Made by a program: the position numbers and the translations under genes
The notes under the pieces: model-generated
What the model was told of the DNA's origin: nothing
Seen by the model: the letters and a program-made list of their open reading frames with translations, nothing else
The model's database searches: none
Shown: positions 41,043-49,137 of the stretch, piece by piece
Position numbering within the stretch: position 1 is the stretch's first letter
Layout: each line of letters opens with the position of its first letter
Source of the DNA: DATJZH01 sp052146815
Lineage (GTDB): Bacteria; Actinomycetota; Actinomycetes; Streptosporangiales; Streptosporangiaceae
Assembly: GCA_052146815.1 (NCBI GenBank)
Contig: JBKQMG010000191.1
Location: 12,345-76,344, forward strand
Direction of reading: 5' to 3'
Length of the DNA: 64,000 nucleotides

Positions 41043-42671
41043 TCAGCCCATATGCGGATAACGGTAGTCGGTCGGCGGCACGAGAAGCTCCTTGATCGCC
41101 CGGGCGTTGACCCAGCGGATCAGGTTGAAGATCGAGCCCGCCTTGTCGTTGGTGCCGCTGGCCCGGGCGCCGCCGAAGGGCTGCTGGCCGACGACCGCCC
41201 CGGTGGACTTGTCGTTGATGTAGAAGTTCCCCGCCGAGAACCGCAGCGTCTCGGTGGCCGCGGCGATGGCCGCCCGGTCCTGGGCGATGATCGACCCGGT
41301 GAGCGCATAGGGGGCGATGTCGGCCGCCTGAGCGACGACGGCGTCGTACTGGCTGTCGTCGAACACGTGCACGCCGAGGATCGGGCCGAAGTACTCGGTC
41401 GTAAATAGCTCGTCGGTCGGATCGGAACTCTCCAGCACGGTCGGCCGGACAAAGTAGCCCTCGGAATCATCGACCGTTCCGCCCGCCAGGACGCTGACGG
41501 CCGGACGGGACCTGGCCCGCTCGATCACCTCTTGGTGGGTCGCGAAAGCGGGGCGGTCGATGACAGCGCCCATGAACGTGGACAGATCACTAGCCACATC
41601 GCCCATGGTCATCGACTCGACGGCGCCGATGAAGTCGTCCCGAACCCGGTCCCAGACGCTGCGCGGCACGTAGGCGCGCGAGGACGCCGAGCACTTCTGG
41701 CCCTGGTACTCGAACGACCCGCGCAGCAGCGCGGTGGCCAGCACCTGCGGATCTGCGGACGGGTGGGCGATCACGAAATCCTTGCCGCCCGTCTCCCCGA
41801 CCAGCCGCGGGTAGCCCCGGTACCGGGAGATGTTCTCCCCGACGGTCCGCCACAGGTGCTGGAACGTGCCGGTCGAGCCGGTGAAGTGGATGCCGGCCAG
41901 GTCCGGGTGCGGCAGCGCGACCCGCGACACCGGCTGGCCGCCGCCGGTCACCATGTTGATCACGCCGGGCGGCAGGCCGGCGGCCTCGAGTACGCGCATC
42001 AGGTAGTGCGCGGACAGCTGCTGGGTCTGCGACGGCTTCCACACCACGACGTTGCCGAGCAGCGCGGGCGCCGTCGGCAGGTTCCCGGCGATGGAGGTGA
42101 AGTTGAACGGCGTGATCGCCAGCACGAAGCCTTCGAGCGGCCGGTACTCCAGCCGGTTCCACGAGCCCGGCGACGACACCGGCTGCTCGGCGAGCAGCCG
42201 GCGGGCGTAGTGCACGTTGTAGCGCCAGAAGTCGATCAGCTCGCAGGCGGCGTCGATCTCGGCCTGATAGACCGACTTGGACTGGCCGAGGATGGTCGCC
42301 GCGTTGATGGTCGGCCGCCACGGCCCGGCCAGCAGGTCGGCCGCCTTGAGGAAGATGGCGGCGCGGTCGTCGAAGGACAGCGCCCGCCAGGCCGGGGCCG
42401 CCCGGTTGGCGGCCTCGATCGCTGCCGCCACATCCTCGTCGGTGGCGCTGCCGAGCTGTCCCAGCACGTGCCGGTGGTGATGCGGCTGGACGATATCGAC
42501 GCGCTCGCCGCTGCCTAGCCGCTGCTGGCCGCCGATCGTAAGGGTGAGCTCCGCCCGCTCCCCGGCCAGTTCCTTGATCTTGGCCTCGAGCGCGGCGCGT
42601 TCCTGGCTTCCCGGCGCGTACGTCCTGATCGGCTCATTCCCCGGAAAAGGAACGTTGGTCACACCATCCAT
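41043..42671 (-). CDS. pruA: L-glutamate gamma-semialdehyde (P5C) dehydrogenase
   Basis: NAD-dependent aldehyde dehydrogenase of 542 residues that converts glutamate semialdehyde, from proline or ornithine breakdown, to glutamate. FEYQGQKCSASSRAYVPRSV holds the catalytic Cys near residue 327. LVGETGGKDFVIAHPSADP has the conserved Glu and motif typical of P5CDH rather than general aldehyde dehydrogenases. GAVVGQQPFGGARASGTNDK is the C-terminal signature. ATG 42671 is preferred over a TTG one codon earlier. No proline dehydrogenase gene is adjacent. Its product is the substrate of the NAD-glutamate dehydrogenase at 31893. Confidence 0.93.
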   Translation of the reverse strand: MDGVTNVPFPGNEPIRTYAPGSQERAALEAKIKELAGERAELTLTIGGQQRLGSGERVDIVQPHHHRHVLGQLGSATDEDVAAAIEAANRAAPAWRALSFDDRAAIFLKAADLLAGPWRPTINAATILGQSKSVYQAEIDAACELIDFWRYNVHYARRLLAEQPVSSPGSWNRLEYRPLEGFVLAITPFNFTSIAGNLPTAPALLGNVVVWKPSQTQQLSAHYLMRVLEAAGLPPGVINMVTGGGQPVSRVALPHPDLAGIHFTGSTGTFQHLWRTVGENISRYRGYPRLVGETGGKDFVIAHPSADPQVLATALLRGSFEYQGQKCSASSRAYVPRSVWDRVRDDFIGAVESMTMGDVASDLSTFMGAVIDRPAFATHQEVIERARSRPAVSVLAGGTVDDSEGYFVRPTVLESSDPTDELFTTEYFGPILGVHVFDDSQYDAVVAQAADIAPYALTGSIIAQDRAAIAAATETLRFSAGNFYINDKSTGAVVGQQPFGGARASGTNDKAGSIFNLIRWVNARAIKELLVPPTDYRYPHMG

Positions 42672-42771
42672 CAAGGCACTCCCTGCAATAACCTGGCATA
42701 TCTATGGCGGGCAGCCCTCATCGTATGCACCGGTCGCAGCCACCGGCGCCCGGCACCATCCGGCCGCCTCG

Positions 42772-43269
42772 CTAGAGGTATTCCTGCAGCTCCAGTTCCT
42801 GGGTGGCGTACCACATCAGGTCGTAGCCTTCGGCTCCGTCCACGGTGAACTGGGCGTCGTCGTCGCCGCCATCGGCGGCAGGCAGCGCCGCCACCGCGGC
42901 GGCGACGTCAGCCGCTGCCAGCGGATCATCGATATGACCGGACATCACGTCACGCAACGTGACAGCCGCCTTGATCTCGACCGCCGCCGGCTGGTCGAAC
43001 CCCGCGACGTTGACGATCTTGTCGTCGGGCACCTCGGCGGCCAGCACCACCCGGCGGCGCGGCGCGGCCGGATCAGCGAGCAGCAGCCGCAAGGAGGCCC
43101 GGGCTGCCTGCATGAGGGCCACGTACTCGAGCTCCTCGATATCCCCGCTCGAATACCACTCGCGCAGCGCAGGGGTCACGGCGAAGCCGCGCAGGGGCGG
43201 CGGACCGAAGGTGAAATCCCGCAGCACCCCGGCCAAGGCCGGCAGCGTGCTCGGCAGATAGACGCGCAT
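42772..43269 (-). CDS. DUF6912 family protein
   Basis: Conserved actinobacterial protein of 165 residues, soluble and acidic. MRVYLPSTLPALAGVLRDF and FAVTPALREWYSSGDIEELE are the parts I associate with DUF6912. ATG 43269 follows GGGGAGC. No catalytic motif stands out, and the function is unknown. It lies about 100 bp upstream of pruA on the same strand. Confidence 0.75.
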   Translation of the reverse strand: MRVYLPSTLPALAGVLRDFTFGPPPLRGFAVTPALREWYSSGDIEELEYVALMQAARASLRLLLADPAAPRRRVVLAAEVPDDKIVNVAGFDQPAAVEIKAAVTLRDVMSGHIDDPLAAADVAAAVAALPAADGGDDDAQFTVDGAEGYDLMWYATQELELQEYL

Positions 43270-43341
43270 AGAGCTCCCCGCAACAGCAGAGGGTGGCCAC
43301 GAGTGTGACAGCCCCGCCGCCGGGCGGCGGGGAAATCGCAG

Positions 43342-43968
43342 CTAGTGGTCGCGGTTTAGTTGTGCTTCGACGATCGGCGCGGTGGACGGGACGGCGGCCG
43401 GCGGAGCGGACAGGACCGAGGCCGAGCCGACGGACGGGACAGGAGCCGGCACCGCGGCCGGGACAGCAGCCGGCGGAGCGGACAGCGCAGCGGCCGGCGG
43501 AGCGGACAGCGCAGCGGCCGGATCGACCGCGATCCCCGCCTGGGCGCGCGACCGGACGAGCGCGTCGGTCACCGCCGTCACTGCGGCCTCCACGCTCTCG
43601 TGCTCCCAGATCCGGACGACCTGCCAGCCCGCCGCCGCCAGAGCGGCATCGGCGGCCCGGTCGCGCTCCACGTTCCGTTTCAGCTTGGGCTGCCAGTACC
43701 AGGTATTGGAGGCCGGCTGCGTGCCGTGCTCAGGGCAGGCGTGCCAGAAACAGCCGTCCACAAATACCGCGACCCGGCGCGCGGTGAACGCGATATCCGG
43801 ACGGACCCTGGCACCGGGCGCGAGATCCAGCCGGTAGTCCTTGCGGTATCGGTAGCCTCTGCCGTGCAGAGCCCGCCGCAGCGCCATTTCCGGCCCGGTG
43901 TCCGCCCGCCGGTTGGCCCGCATATTGGCCGAGCGGCCAGCGCTGGAGGACTTCGGATAATCGGCCAC
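43342..43968 (-). CDS. very short patch repair (Vsr)-type endonuclease with repetitive tail
   Basis: T/G mismatch nickase family, about 208 residues. The core has MRANRRADTGPEMALRRALH, RVRPDIAFTARRVAVFVDGC then FWHACPEH, and GWQVVRIWEHE, which hold the catalytic Asp, His and Cys-cluster positions. GTG 43968 is chosen because VADYPKSSSAGRSANMRAN is the usual lead in actinobacterial Vsr. The last 60 residues are Ala/Pro-rich with a perfect 24-bp DNA duplication and are absent from typical members. No cytosine methyltransferase gene lies in the window, so the mismatch source is unclear. Confidence 0.82.
   Translation of the reverse strand: MADYPKSSSAGRSANMRANRRADTGPEMALRRALHGRGYRYRKDYRLDLAPGARVRPDIAFTARRVAVFVDGCFWHACPEHGTQPASNTWYWQPKLKRNVERDRAADAALAAAGWQVVRIWEHESVEAAVTAVTDALVRSRAQAGIAVDPAAALSAPPAAALSAPPAAVPAAVPAPVPSVGSASVLSAPPAAVPSTAPIVEAQLNRDH
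43471..43518. repeat. 24-bp tandem duplication inside the Vsr gene
   Basis: Two perfect copies of a 24-base unit (starting CGGCGGAGCGGACAGCGCAG) at 43471-43494 and 43495-43518. In protein it doubles AALSAPPA. A related partial copy lies near 43389. The expansion stays in frame. Confidence 0.85.
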
Positions 43969-44130
43969 GGCGTCCAAGGCTAGGCCGACCGCGGCCGCTG
44001 AAGCTAGGCCGGGCAACGCATTGACGAAGACGCTGCCCACGGGGTTCCGAGCGACGACAGCGACTGCGTCCCGGACCACACCCGCCACGACGGCGCGGTC
44101 AGCGGTTGCTGGTATGCCTGGCACGCACTG

Positions 44131-44901
44131 CTACCCGGACTGCCCGGCCTCGAGCGGGATGCCCAGTAGCTCGGAGAGGCGCCGCACGGTCGCCTGCGAC
44201 TCCTGGTGGTGCACCGCGACGAGACCAGCTGCCTGCGCCGCGGTCACGTTGGCCTCGATGTCGTCGATGAACACGCATTCGGCCGGATCGAGCCCCAGCA
44301 GTTCGGCGGTGTGCCGGAAGATCCGTTCTTCTGGCTTGCGCATGCCGATTTCGCAGGAGATCACGACCGCGTCGAAGAGCTCAGCGAAAAGGTGCCGCGG
44401 GTAGAAGCCCCGTCCCCACGAGTTCGACAGCAGGGCGGTGCGCAGCCCCGCGGCGCGCAGGACCCGCACCAGGTCATGCATCACCGTGTCAAGGACCGTT
44501 GCGGCGAACATCCGGTTCAGCAGCCCGGCAGGCTCCACCTGCCCGCCGTCGAGCCGGACCAGTCGTTCCGCCAGGGCTTGCTCGAACTCCTCGTCGTCGC
44601 ACTCGCCGCGCTCCAGCGCGTGCACGGGGCTCTGCTCGCCCGGCGCGCCGTAGGCCTGCTGGGTCCAGGCCCGCATGACGGCGATGTAGCTGGACGGGTC
44701 AATGCCGTCCGCCTTCAGCCAGGCGTTGACGGTGTCGAGGATGGGGTTGGTCATCACCCCGCCCCAGTCGATGATCACCCCGCGCACCTGGGGGCGGGCG
44801 ACCGGGACCTGATCAGCGACTCGTGCGGCGTGCTCGGGCTTTGCCCCTGGATCAGCGTGATCAGGGCGGGCGCTGGTCTCGATCGTGGTGCTGTCTGACA
44901 C
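44131..44901 (-). CDS. HAD-superfamily hydrolase
   Basis: HAD-IA type phosphatase/hydrolase-like protein of 256 residues. After a polar lead of about 38 residues, motif I is GVIIDWGGVMTNP, with the first Asp present and the second replaced by Gly, as in several HAD subfamilies. Motif II is LRTALLSNSWGRGFYP, motif III the Lys in EIGMRKPEERIF, motif IV VFIDDIEANVTAAQ. A helical cap lies between 55 and 150. The substrate is not predictable. It precedes the Vsr gene on the minus strand. Confidence 0.85.
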   Translation of the reverse strand: MSDSTTIETSARPDHADPGAKPEHAARVADQVPVARPQVRGVIIDWGGVMTNPILDTVNAWLKADGIDPSSYIAVMRAWTQQAYGAPGEQSPVHALERGECDDEEFEQALAERLVRLDGGQVEPAGLLNRMFAATVLDTVMHDLVRVLRAAGLRTALLSNSWGRGFYPRHLFAELFDAVVISCEIGMRKPEERIFRHTAELLGLDPAECVFIDDIEANVTAAQAAGLVAVHHQESQATVRRLSELLGIPLEAGQSG

Positions 44902-45049
44902 GTTTTCGATGGTAAATGACCCAGCGCCGCGCGCACTATGCCGCGAGACCGGGGCCTGGAATGTTCACCCAGGTTTTCCGGCAACGCTGCCAGCCCGCGA
45001 CCCGCAGCGCCGCCAGCGTCAGGCCCAGGCCCTACGGCCCGAGTGCACA

Positions 45050-45568
45050 GGCCCAGGCGACGCAGCCGGGCTGACCTGGCCTGCAGGGCCAAGGGGGACC
45101 ATCAACCTCACGATGCCGTTCGCGGCATGGCTTGGGCTGAGCGACACTCCCGGTCAAGCGGCCGGTCACGGCGCCCTGTCAGCGCACACCTGCCGAGAGC
45201 TAGCCGCGAATATGGCCCGGTGGCCGACGGGGCGGTGGAGCCTCACCTTGACCAATCCCGACGGCGCGGCGATCGCGCACGCTACATCGCGAGAAGGCCC
45301 AGGCGACTTGAGCCCACCGGGCCGCGTAGCGGGCTCAGCGAGCCAGGGCGCCGCAGACTGCGCGAACTCAGACTGCGCGAGCTCGCCGCCCCGCACCGGG
45401 CCGAGTAGCAGGTCGAACCAGCCGGATTGCGCGACCGGCCCGGACGCAAGATCGCTGCCGCCAGGTGCGCTGAAATGGCTGCGCTCCCTGTCGCTCTACG
45501 ACCTGGGAAGCGGAGCTTGCCGTCACCGCCGAGAAAGCTCCGGCTACCGGCCGAGCAAATCTGGGTAA
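45050..45568 (+). pseudogene. DUF222/HNH endonuclease (REP13E12-like) C-terminal remnant
   Basis: The plus-strand frame carries two separated pieces of a DUF222-HNH protein. Near 45098 is GTINLTMPFAAWLGLSDTPG, then CRELAANMARWPTGRWSLTL and TNPDGAAIAHA, matching the end of DUF222. Near 45518 is CRHRRESSGYRPS, matching the start of the HNH region, after which the frame stops and the HNH core is missing. The upstream two thirds are also absent. Such genes are multicopy and mobile in actinomycetes. I take it as a decayed copy. Confidence 0.6.
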
Positions 45569-45598
45569 CGGTGGTGCGAGCAATGGCGTGACTGGCTG

Positions 45599-46036
45599 TC
45601 AGCCCTCGGCCGACGCCGGCTGAGGGCGCACCACGGTGATATCCGTCGCGGCGAAGTCCTCTCCGGTGCATAGCACCGGGTGCCCGGTCCGCTCGGCCAG
45701 CGCGTAAGTGAAGCAGTCGCCGAAATTGAGCCCCGCCGGATGGCGCCCCTTGCCGTATCGCCGCCAGCCGCTCATCGCACGGGCGGCCAGGTCCGCATCG
45801 ACGGACACGATGTCGATCTTTGCGTCACGAAGGAGCCGGTCGACAACGTCCTGCCCGGCAGGCCACAGCCGAGCTTCGATGACGATGCCCAGCTCGATCC
45901 GGATGGCGGCCGGCATCAGCCGGGCGACGGCATTCTCGAGGTGTACCGTAAGCTCCTCGCTTCCCGGCTCGCCGAGGATGATCGCCACGGCCGCCGACGT
46001 ATCGACGACAAAGCTCCTGCGCGCCGACCCCGTCAA
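45599..46036 (-). CDS. VapC-type PIN-domain ribonuclease toxin
   Basis: Toxin of 145 residues that would cleave RNA when free of antitoxin. The PIN acidic residues are seen in FVVDTSAAVAIILGEPGSEE (Asp12), IRIELGIVIEARL, and LNFGDCFTYALAERTGHPVL with TGEDF near the end. ATG 46036 overlaps the antitoxin stop codon as ATGA, so antitoxin is made first. The preserved active site suggests that it is functional. It sits beside a decayed DUF222 gene in an accessory stretch. Confidence 0.88.
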   Translation of the reverse strand: MTGSARRSFVVDTSAAVAIILGEPGSEELTVHLENAVARLMPAAIRIELGIVIEARLWPAGQDVVDRLLRDAKIDIVSVDADLAARAMSGWRRYGKGRHPAGLNFGDCFTYALAERTGHPVLCTGEDFAATDITVVRPQPASAEG

Positions 46037-46284
46037 CGCGGCAGGCCAGCATCGTCGTAACCGATGATTTCCTCCGGCCTCCTGTCGTCGGCCACCCGCA
46101 GGGCCGCTACGTCGGCCGCCAGGCGCTTGAGCCGCGTTCTCATGCTGGCCGCGTGCCTAGCGTGCTCACGGTCGAGCCGCTCCCTGAGCGCGGTCTCAAC
46201 GGCCTTGGTCAACGTCTCACCCGTCTCGGCAGCCAGCTCCCTGGCGAGCCGGTCCGCCTCGTCACTCTTGATACTCAAGGCCAT
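46033..46284 (-). CDS. VapB-type antitoxin
   Basis: Antitoxin of 83 residues. The N-terminus MALSIKSDEADRLARELAAE followed by TGETLTKAVETALRERLDRE is the Rv0623-like/PSK ribbon-helix-helix type; the C-terminus (RRPEEIIGYDDAGLPR) would wrap the toxin. Start ATG 46284 has no Shine-Dalgarno but TATACT six bases upstream, so the transcript is probably leaderless. The complex usually represses its own promoter; a 6-base inverted repeat (AGAAGT, ACTTCT) flanks that -10 box. Confidence 0.88.
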   Translation of the reverse strand: MALSIKSDEADRLARELAAETGETLTKAVETALRERLDREHARHAASMRTRLKRLAADVAALRVADDRRPEEIIGYDDAGLPR

Positions 46285-46287
46285 GGA

Positions 46288-46315
46288 AGAAGTATATATC
46301 AAATAGCAGACTTCT
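46288..46315 (-). promoter_or_regulatory. vapBC promoter with flanking inverted repeat
   Basis: An AT-rich island with -10 box TATACT (46296-46291) six bases before the vapB ATG. AGAAGT at 46288-46293 and ACTTCT at 46310-46315 are inverted around it and could bind the VapBC complex. Confidence 0.5.
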
Positions 46316-46776
46316 ACCATAAGACGGGGCTCACGGTCCGGGTGGCCGCAGCGGCGCGCCCTTTCGCTATGGCGGCGGCCATGCCGCGGGCTTCCAGGCG
46401 AAGCGGTGTATCGGAAGGCCCGGCTCAGACTGGTAACTCACGCTGCAGGCACACTCCCCTATGTCGTCACCACCAGGCTAAGCAGGCTCCCGGCGGGAAC
46501 CTCCGGCAGCCGGAACCAGGAATTCTCATCTGGACACTGCCGCATGGCCGCAGTGAGTACACCGAGCCCTACCGCTACCCAGCCTGAAAGAACACCGGCT
46601 CGCATGCCGCGTTCGGCAAGTTCACTGGCACGAGTTCACATGTGCCGTGCTACGGCTCCACTGCCAAGAAGGTGTGCCTGCCAGGTGAATGACCCAGGTA
46701 GCGATCTCATCTCCAGCTCACCAGTCCGCCCCGCCCGCGTGCCCGCCATGGCCTGGTCGCTGGCAGAATCTCTGCC
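46316..46776. other. 460-bp stretch without a recognisable gene
   Basis: Between the vapBC promoter and the SDR gene. Open frames exist on both strands, but none has a recognisable motif, a good start site or sensible codon bias. It may be debris of an earlier insertion near the toxin-antitoxin genes. Confidence 0.5.
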
Positions 46777-47547
46777 ATGCAACATGTAGCTGTCATCACC
46801 GGAGCAAGTAGCGGAATCGGAGCGGCTACCGCCGTCCGGCTGGCCGAGGCGGGCTATCACGTCGTGCTCGCGGCCCGCCGCACCGACCGGCTCAAGGCAC
46901 TGGCCGAGCGCATTCGCGACACCGGCGGCGAGGCGGAGCCGCGCCAGTTGGACGTGACGAATCGCGACGAGGTCAAGGCCCTGGCTGACTCGCTGGAGCG
47001 ATGCGATGTCGTGGTCAGCAACGCCGGCGGTGCGATCGGCACCGAGCCCGTCGCCGATAGCTCGGCGGACGACTGGCGGGCGATGTTCGAAGTCAACGTC
47101 ATCGGCACGCTCAACGTCGTCCAGGCGCTGCTGCCCAAGCTGATCGCGAGCGGCGCCGGGACAGTCGTGGTGATGGGCTCGACGGCCGGGCTGGTGGCCT
47201 ACGAGGGCGGCGGCGGGTACGTCGCGGCCAAGCACGCGGAGCACTCGATTGCCGCCACCCTGCGGCTGGAACTCTTTGACCAGCCGGTCCGGGTCATCGA
47301 GCTGGCCCCGGGCATGGTGAAGACCGACGAGTTCTCGCTCAACCGGTATCACGGAGATGCGGACAAGGCGGCTGCCGTCTACGCCGGAGTAGCTGAGCCC
47401 CTGACCGCCGACGACGTCGCCGACGCGGTCGCCTGGGCCGTGACTCGCCCCGCTCACGTGAACGTCGATCTGATGGTGCTGCGGCCGCGGGCCCAGGCCG
47501 CTCAGCACAAGATGCACCGGGTACCGGGGTCGACCAGCAACTCCTAG
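46777..47547 (+). CDS. short-chain dehydrogenase/reductase
   Basis: Classical SDR of 256 residues with NAD(P)-dependent oxidoreductase activity. The cofactor motif ITGASSGIGAATAVRLAEAG is at the start, AARRT suggests NADPH preference, NAGGA marks the fourth strand, and the catalytic Ser and Tyr-x-x-x-Lys are in MGSTAGLVAYEGGGGYVAAK. It stands alone on the plus strand between accessory minus-strand genes. The substrate is unknown. The C-terminal 20 residues are more variable. Confidence 0.9.
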   Translation: MQHVAVITGASSGIGAATAVRLAEAGYHVVLAARRTDRLKALAERIRDTGGEAEPRQLDVTNRDEVKALADSLERCDVVVSNAGGAIGTEPVADSSADDWRAMFEVNVIGTLNVVQALLPKLIASGAGTVVVMGSTAGLVAYEGGGGYVAAKHAEHSIAATLRLELFDQPVRVIELAPGMVKTDEFSLNRYHGDADKAAAVYAGVAEPLTADDVADAVAWAVTRPAHVNVDLMVLRPRAQAAQHKMHRVPGSTSNS

Positions 47548-47681
47548 CCCTCAGTCAGCCATGAAGGAGCAGTAACTACTCCGGGTAGACCGCGGGAGCC
47601 CCCCGGGCAGACGCCGGGTAGGTGACTGTCACCAGTCGTCGGCCCGGGGTCTGATCAGGTCTTACTGTCCGGACTGAGATC

Positions 47682-47879
47682 TTACTGGCCTGACTGATCG
47701 GACTGACCCGACTGACCCTGGTCGAGCTGGTCGTCAAGCTTGGTGCCCGCGTCGCTGATTTCGCTGTCGAACTTGCCGCCGGTCTCCTTGTCAGCGGCCT
47801 GCTCAGCATCTCCGGTGAGATTCTTGACCTCGTTCGGGTCCTTGCTGGCAAGGTTCTCGGCGTCGTCGAGAAGACCCAT
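47682..47879 (-). CDS. Rv0909-like (MT0933 antitoxin family) small protein
   Basis: A 65-residue acidic protein. MGLLDDAENLASKDPNEVKN followed by ADKETGGKFDSEISDAGTKL matches the pattern of the actinobacterial Rv0909/MT0933-like family, named as antitoxins although partners are often not found. The last 15 residues are a Gln/Ser/Gly repeat (DQGQSGQSDQSGQ). Start ATG 47879. No toxin-like gene is next to it: upstream on the same strand is a broken SIS gene. Toxin-antitoxin function is thus doubtful. Confidence 0.7.
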   Translation of the reverse strand: MGLLDDAENLASKDPNEVKNLTGDAEQAADKETGGKFDSEISDAGTKLDDQLDQGQSGQSDQSGQ

Positions 47880-48001
47880 CAGTACTACCCCCAATACCTG
47901 GACTTCGGACAACTCCAGGCTACCGACGGCCTTAGGCCACCACAATGTCGCGCTAAGTCGGCGCAGTCTCGCGAGACGGCCGCGGCCTTCTTCTGGAGGC
48001 C

Positions 48002-49032
48002 TCAGCTCGTCTGCGTGACCTTGCTCAGGCCGCGGGGACTGTCGGGGTCCAGGCCAAGGCTCCTGGCCAGCGCCTCGGTCAGCAGCTGACCAGGCACGAT
48101 CAGGCCGAAAGGCGCCAGCCACTCCGGCAGCTCGGGCCCTGGCAGCGCACGGGTGCAGACCTCGGCCAGGCGCTCGCCGCCGCCGATGCAGTAGGCGCGC
48201 GCGCGCCCCGGTGACCCGGCGAGCGAGGTCGACGGTGCCGGCCAGTGTGGGACCGGAATTGGCCGCTAGCACGATCGCCGGGGTGTCGGCGTCGACCACG
48301 GCGAACGGGCCGTGCAGCAGATCGGCGTAGGACAGGCCCATGGCGTGCAGGTAGCACGCCTCCTTCAGCTTCAGCGCCAGCTCGAGCGCAGGCGAGTAGG
48401 CCAGGCCGCGGCCCGAGACCACGACGGCCTGCACGCCCGACAGTTCCGCCACGATTGGCTCTAGCTCCATCGGCTGGCTCAGCAGAGTCTCGATCGCGTC
48501 GGGGACGGCCTGCAGTTCGCCGGGATCCAGGCTGGCGCCGAGACCGATCGCTACCACCGCCAGCGCGGCCAGCTGGGTGGTGAAGGTCTTGGTGGCCGGC
48601 ACCGCCTGTTCTGCGCCGGCTGCAGTGACGTAGGCGACCTCCGCCGCCTGCGCCAGCGCGGAATCAGCCCCGTTCGTGATCGCGAGCGTGCGAGCGCCGG
48701 CAGTCACGGGCCCATTCCAGCGTCTCCACGATCTCCTCGGTCTTACCCGACTGAGACAGCGCTACGGTCAGCACGCCCGACAGATCCAGCCTGCTGCGGT
48801 AGGTCGTGGCGATGGACGGCGCGGCCAGGGTGGCCAGCCGGCCCGCATGCGCCTGTATCAGCTAGCTGCCGTACACCGCGGCGTTGTCAGAGGTGCCGCG
48901 CGCGACCAGCAGCACCTGGCGCGTGTCCGCGGCCAGGCGCGCCACCTCGCCGGCGCGAGGCAGCAGGTCGCCGATGGTGGGCCGCAGCGCGGCGGGCTGT
49001 TCGGCGATCTCCTGCCGCATATGCGTGGACAT
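48002..49032 (-). pseudogene. broken SIS-domain sugar isomerase/deaminase (NagB-II/GlmS-like)
   Basis: On the minus strand pieces in three frames add up to a GlmS-like SIS protein without a glutaminase domain, as in alternative glucosamine-6-phosphate deaminases. Order: MSTHMRQEIAEQPAALRPTI to GTSDNAAVYGS, then a TAG (48864-48862) where Tyr is expected; LDLSGVLTVALSQSGKTEEI to LEWARDC, then a one-base insertion near 48710; GARTLAITNGADSALAQAAE to DLARRVTGAR, then a two-base slip in a CG run near 48215; AYCIGGGERLAEVCTRALPG to the stop at 48002. Three lesions make it non-functional. It lies 105 bp downstream of nagA, whose pathway partner it would have been. Confidence 0.85.
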
Positions 49033-49137
49033 GCGCCCGTTGTCAGCTGCCACGCGCACCACTGCCTCCACTTGCTCGTCCTGGCCTGTTCGCCGATGAC
49101 CGGCCTGCCCGCCTGACGGCTCCGCACGATCATGACA

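Noticed and set aside
43471..43518. CRISPR-like repeat
   Set aside because: Two head-to-tail 24-bp copies without spacers, in frame inside a gene; no cas genes in the window.
44885..45568. A 227-residue plus-strand protein-coding gene
   Set aside because: Only two short stretches match DUF222/HNH, with the core missing and the start overlapping the HAD gene's N-terminus; treated as a remnant.
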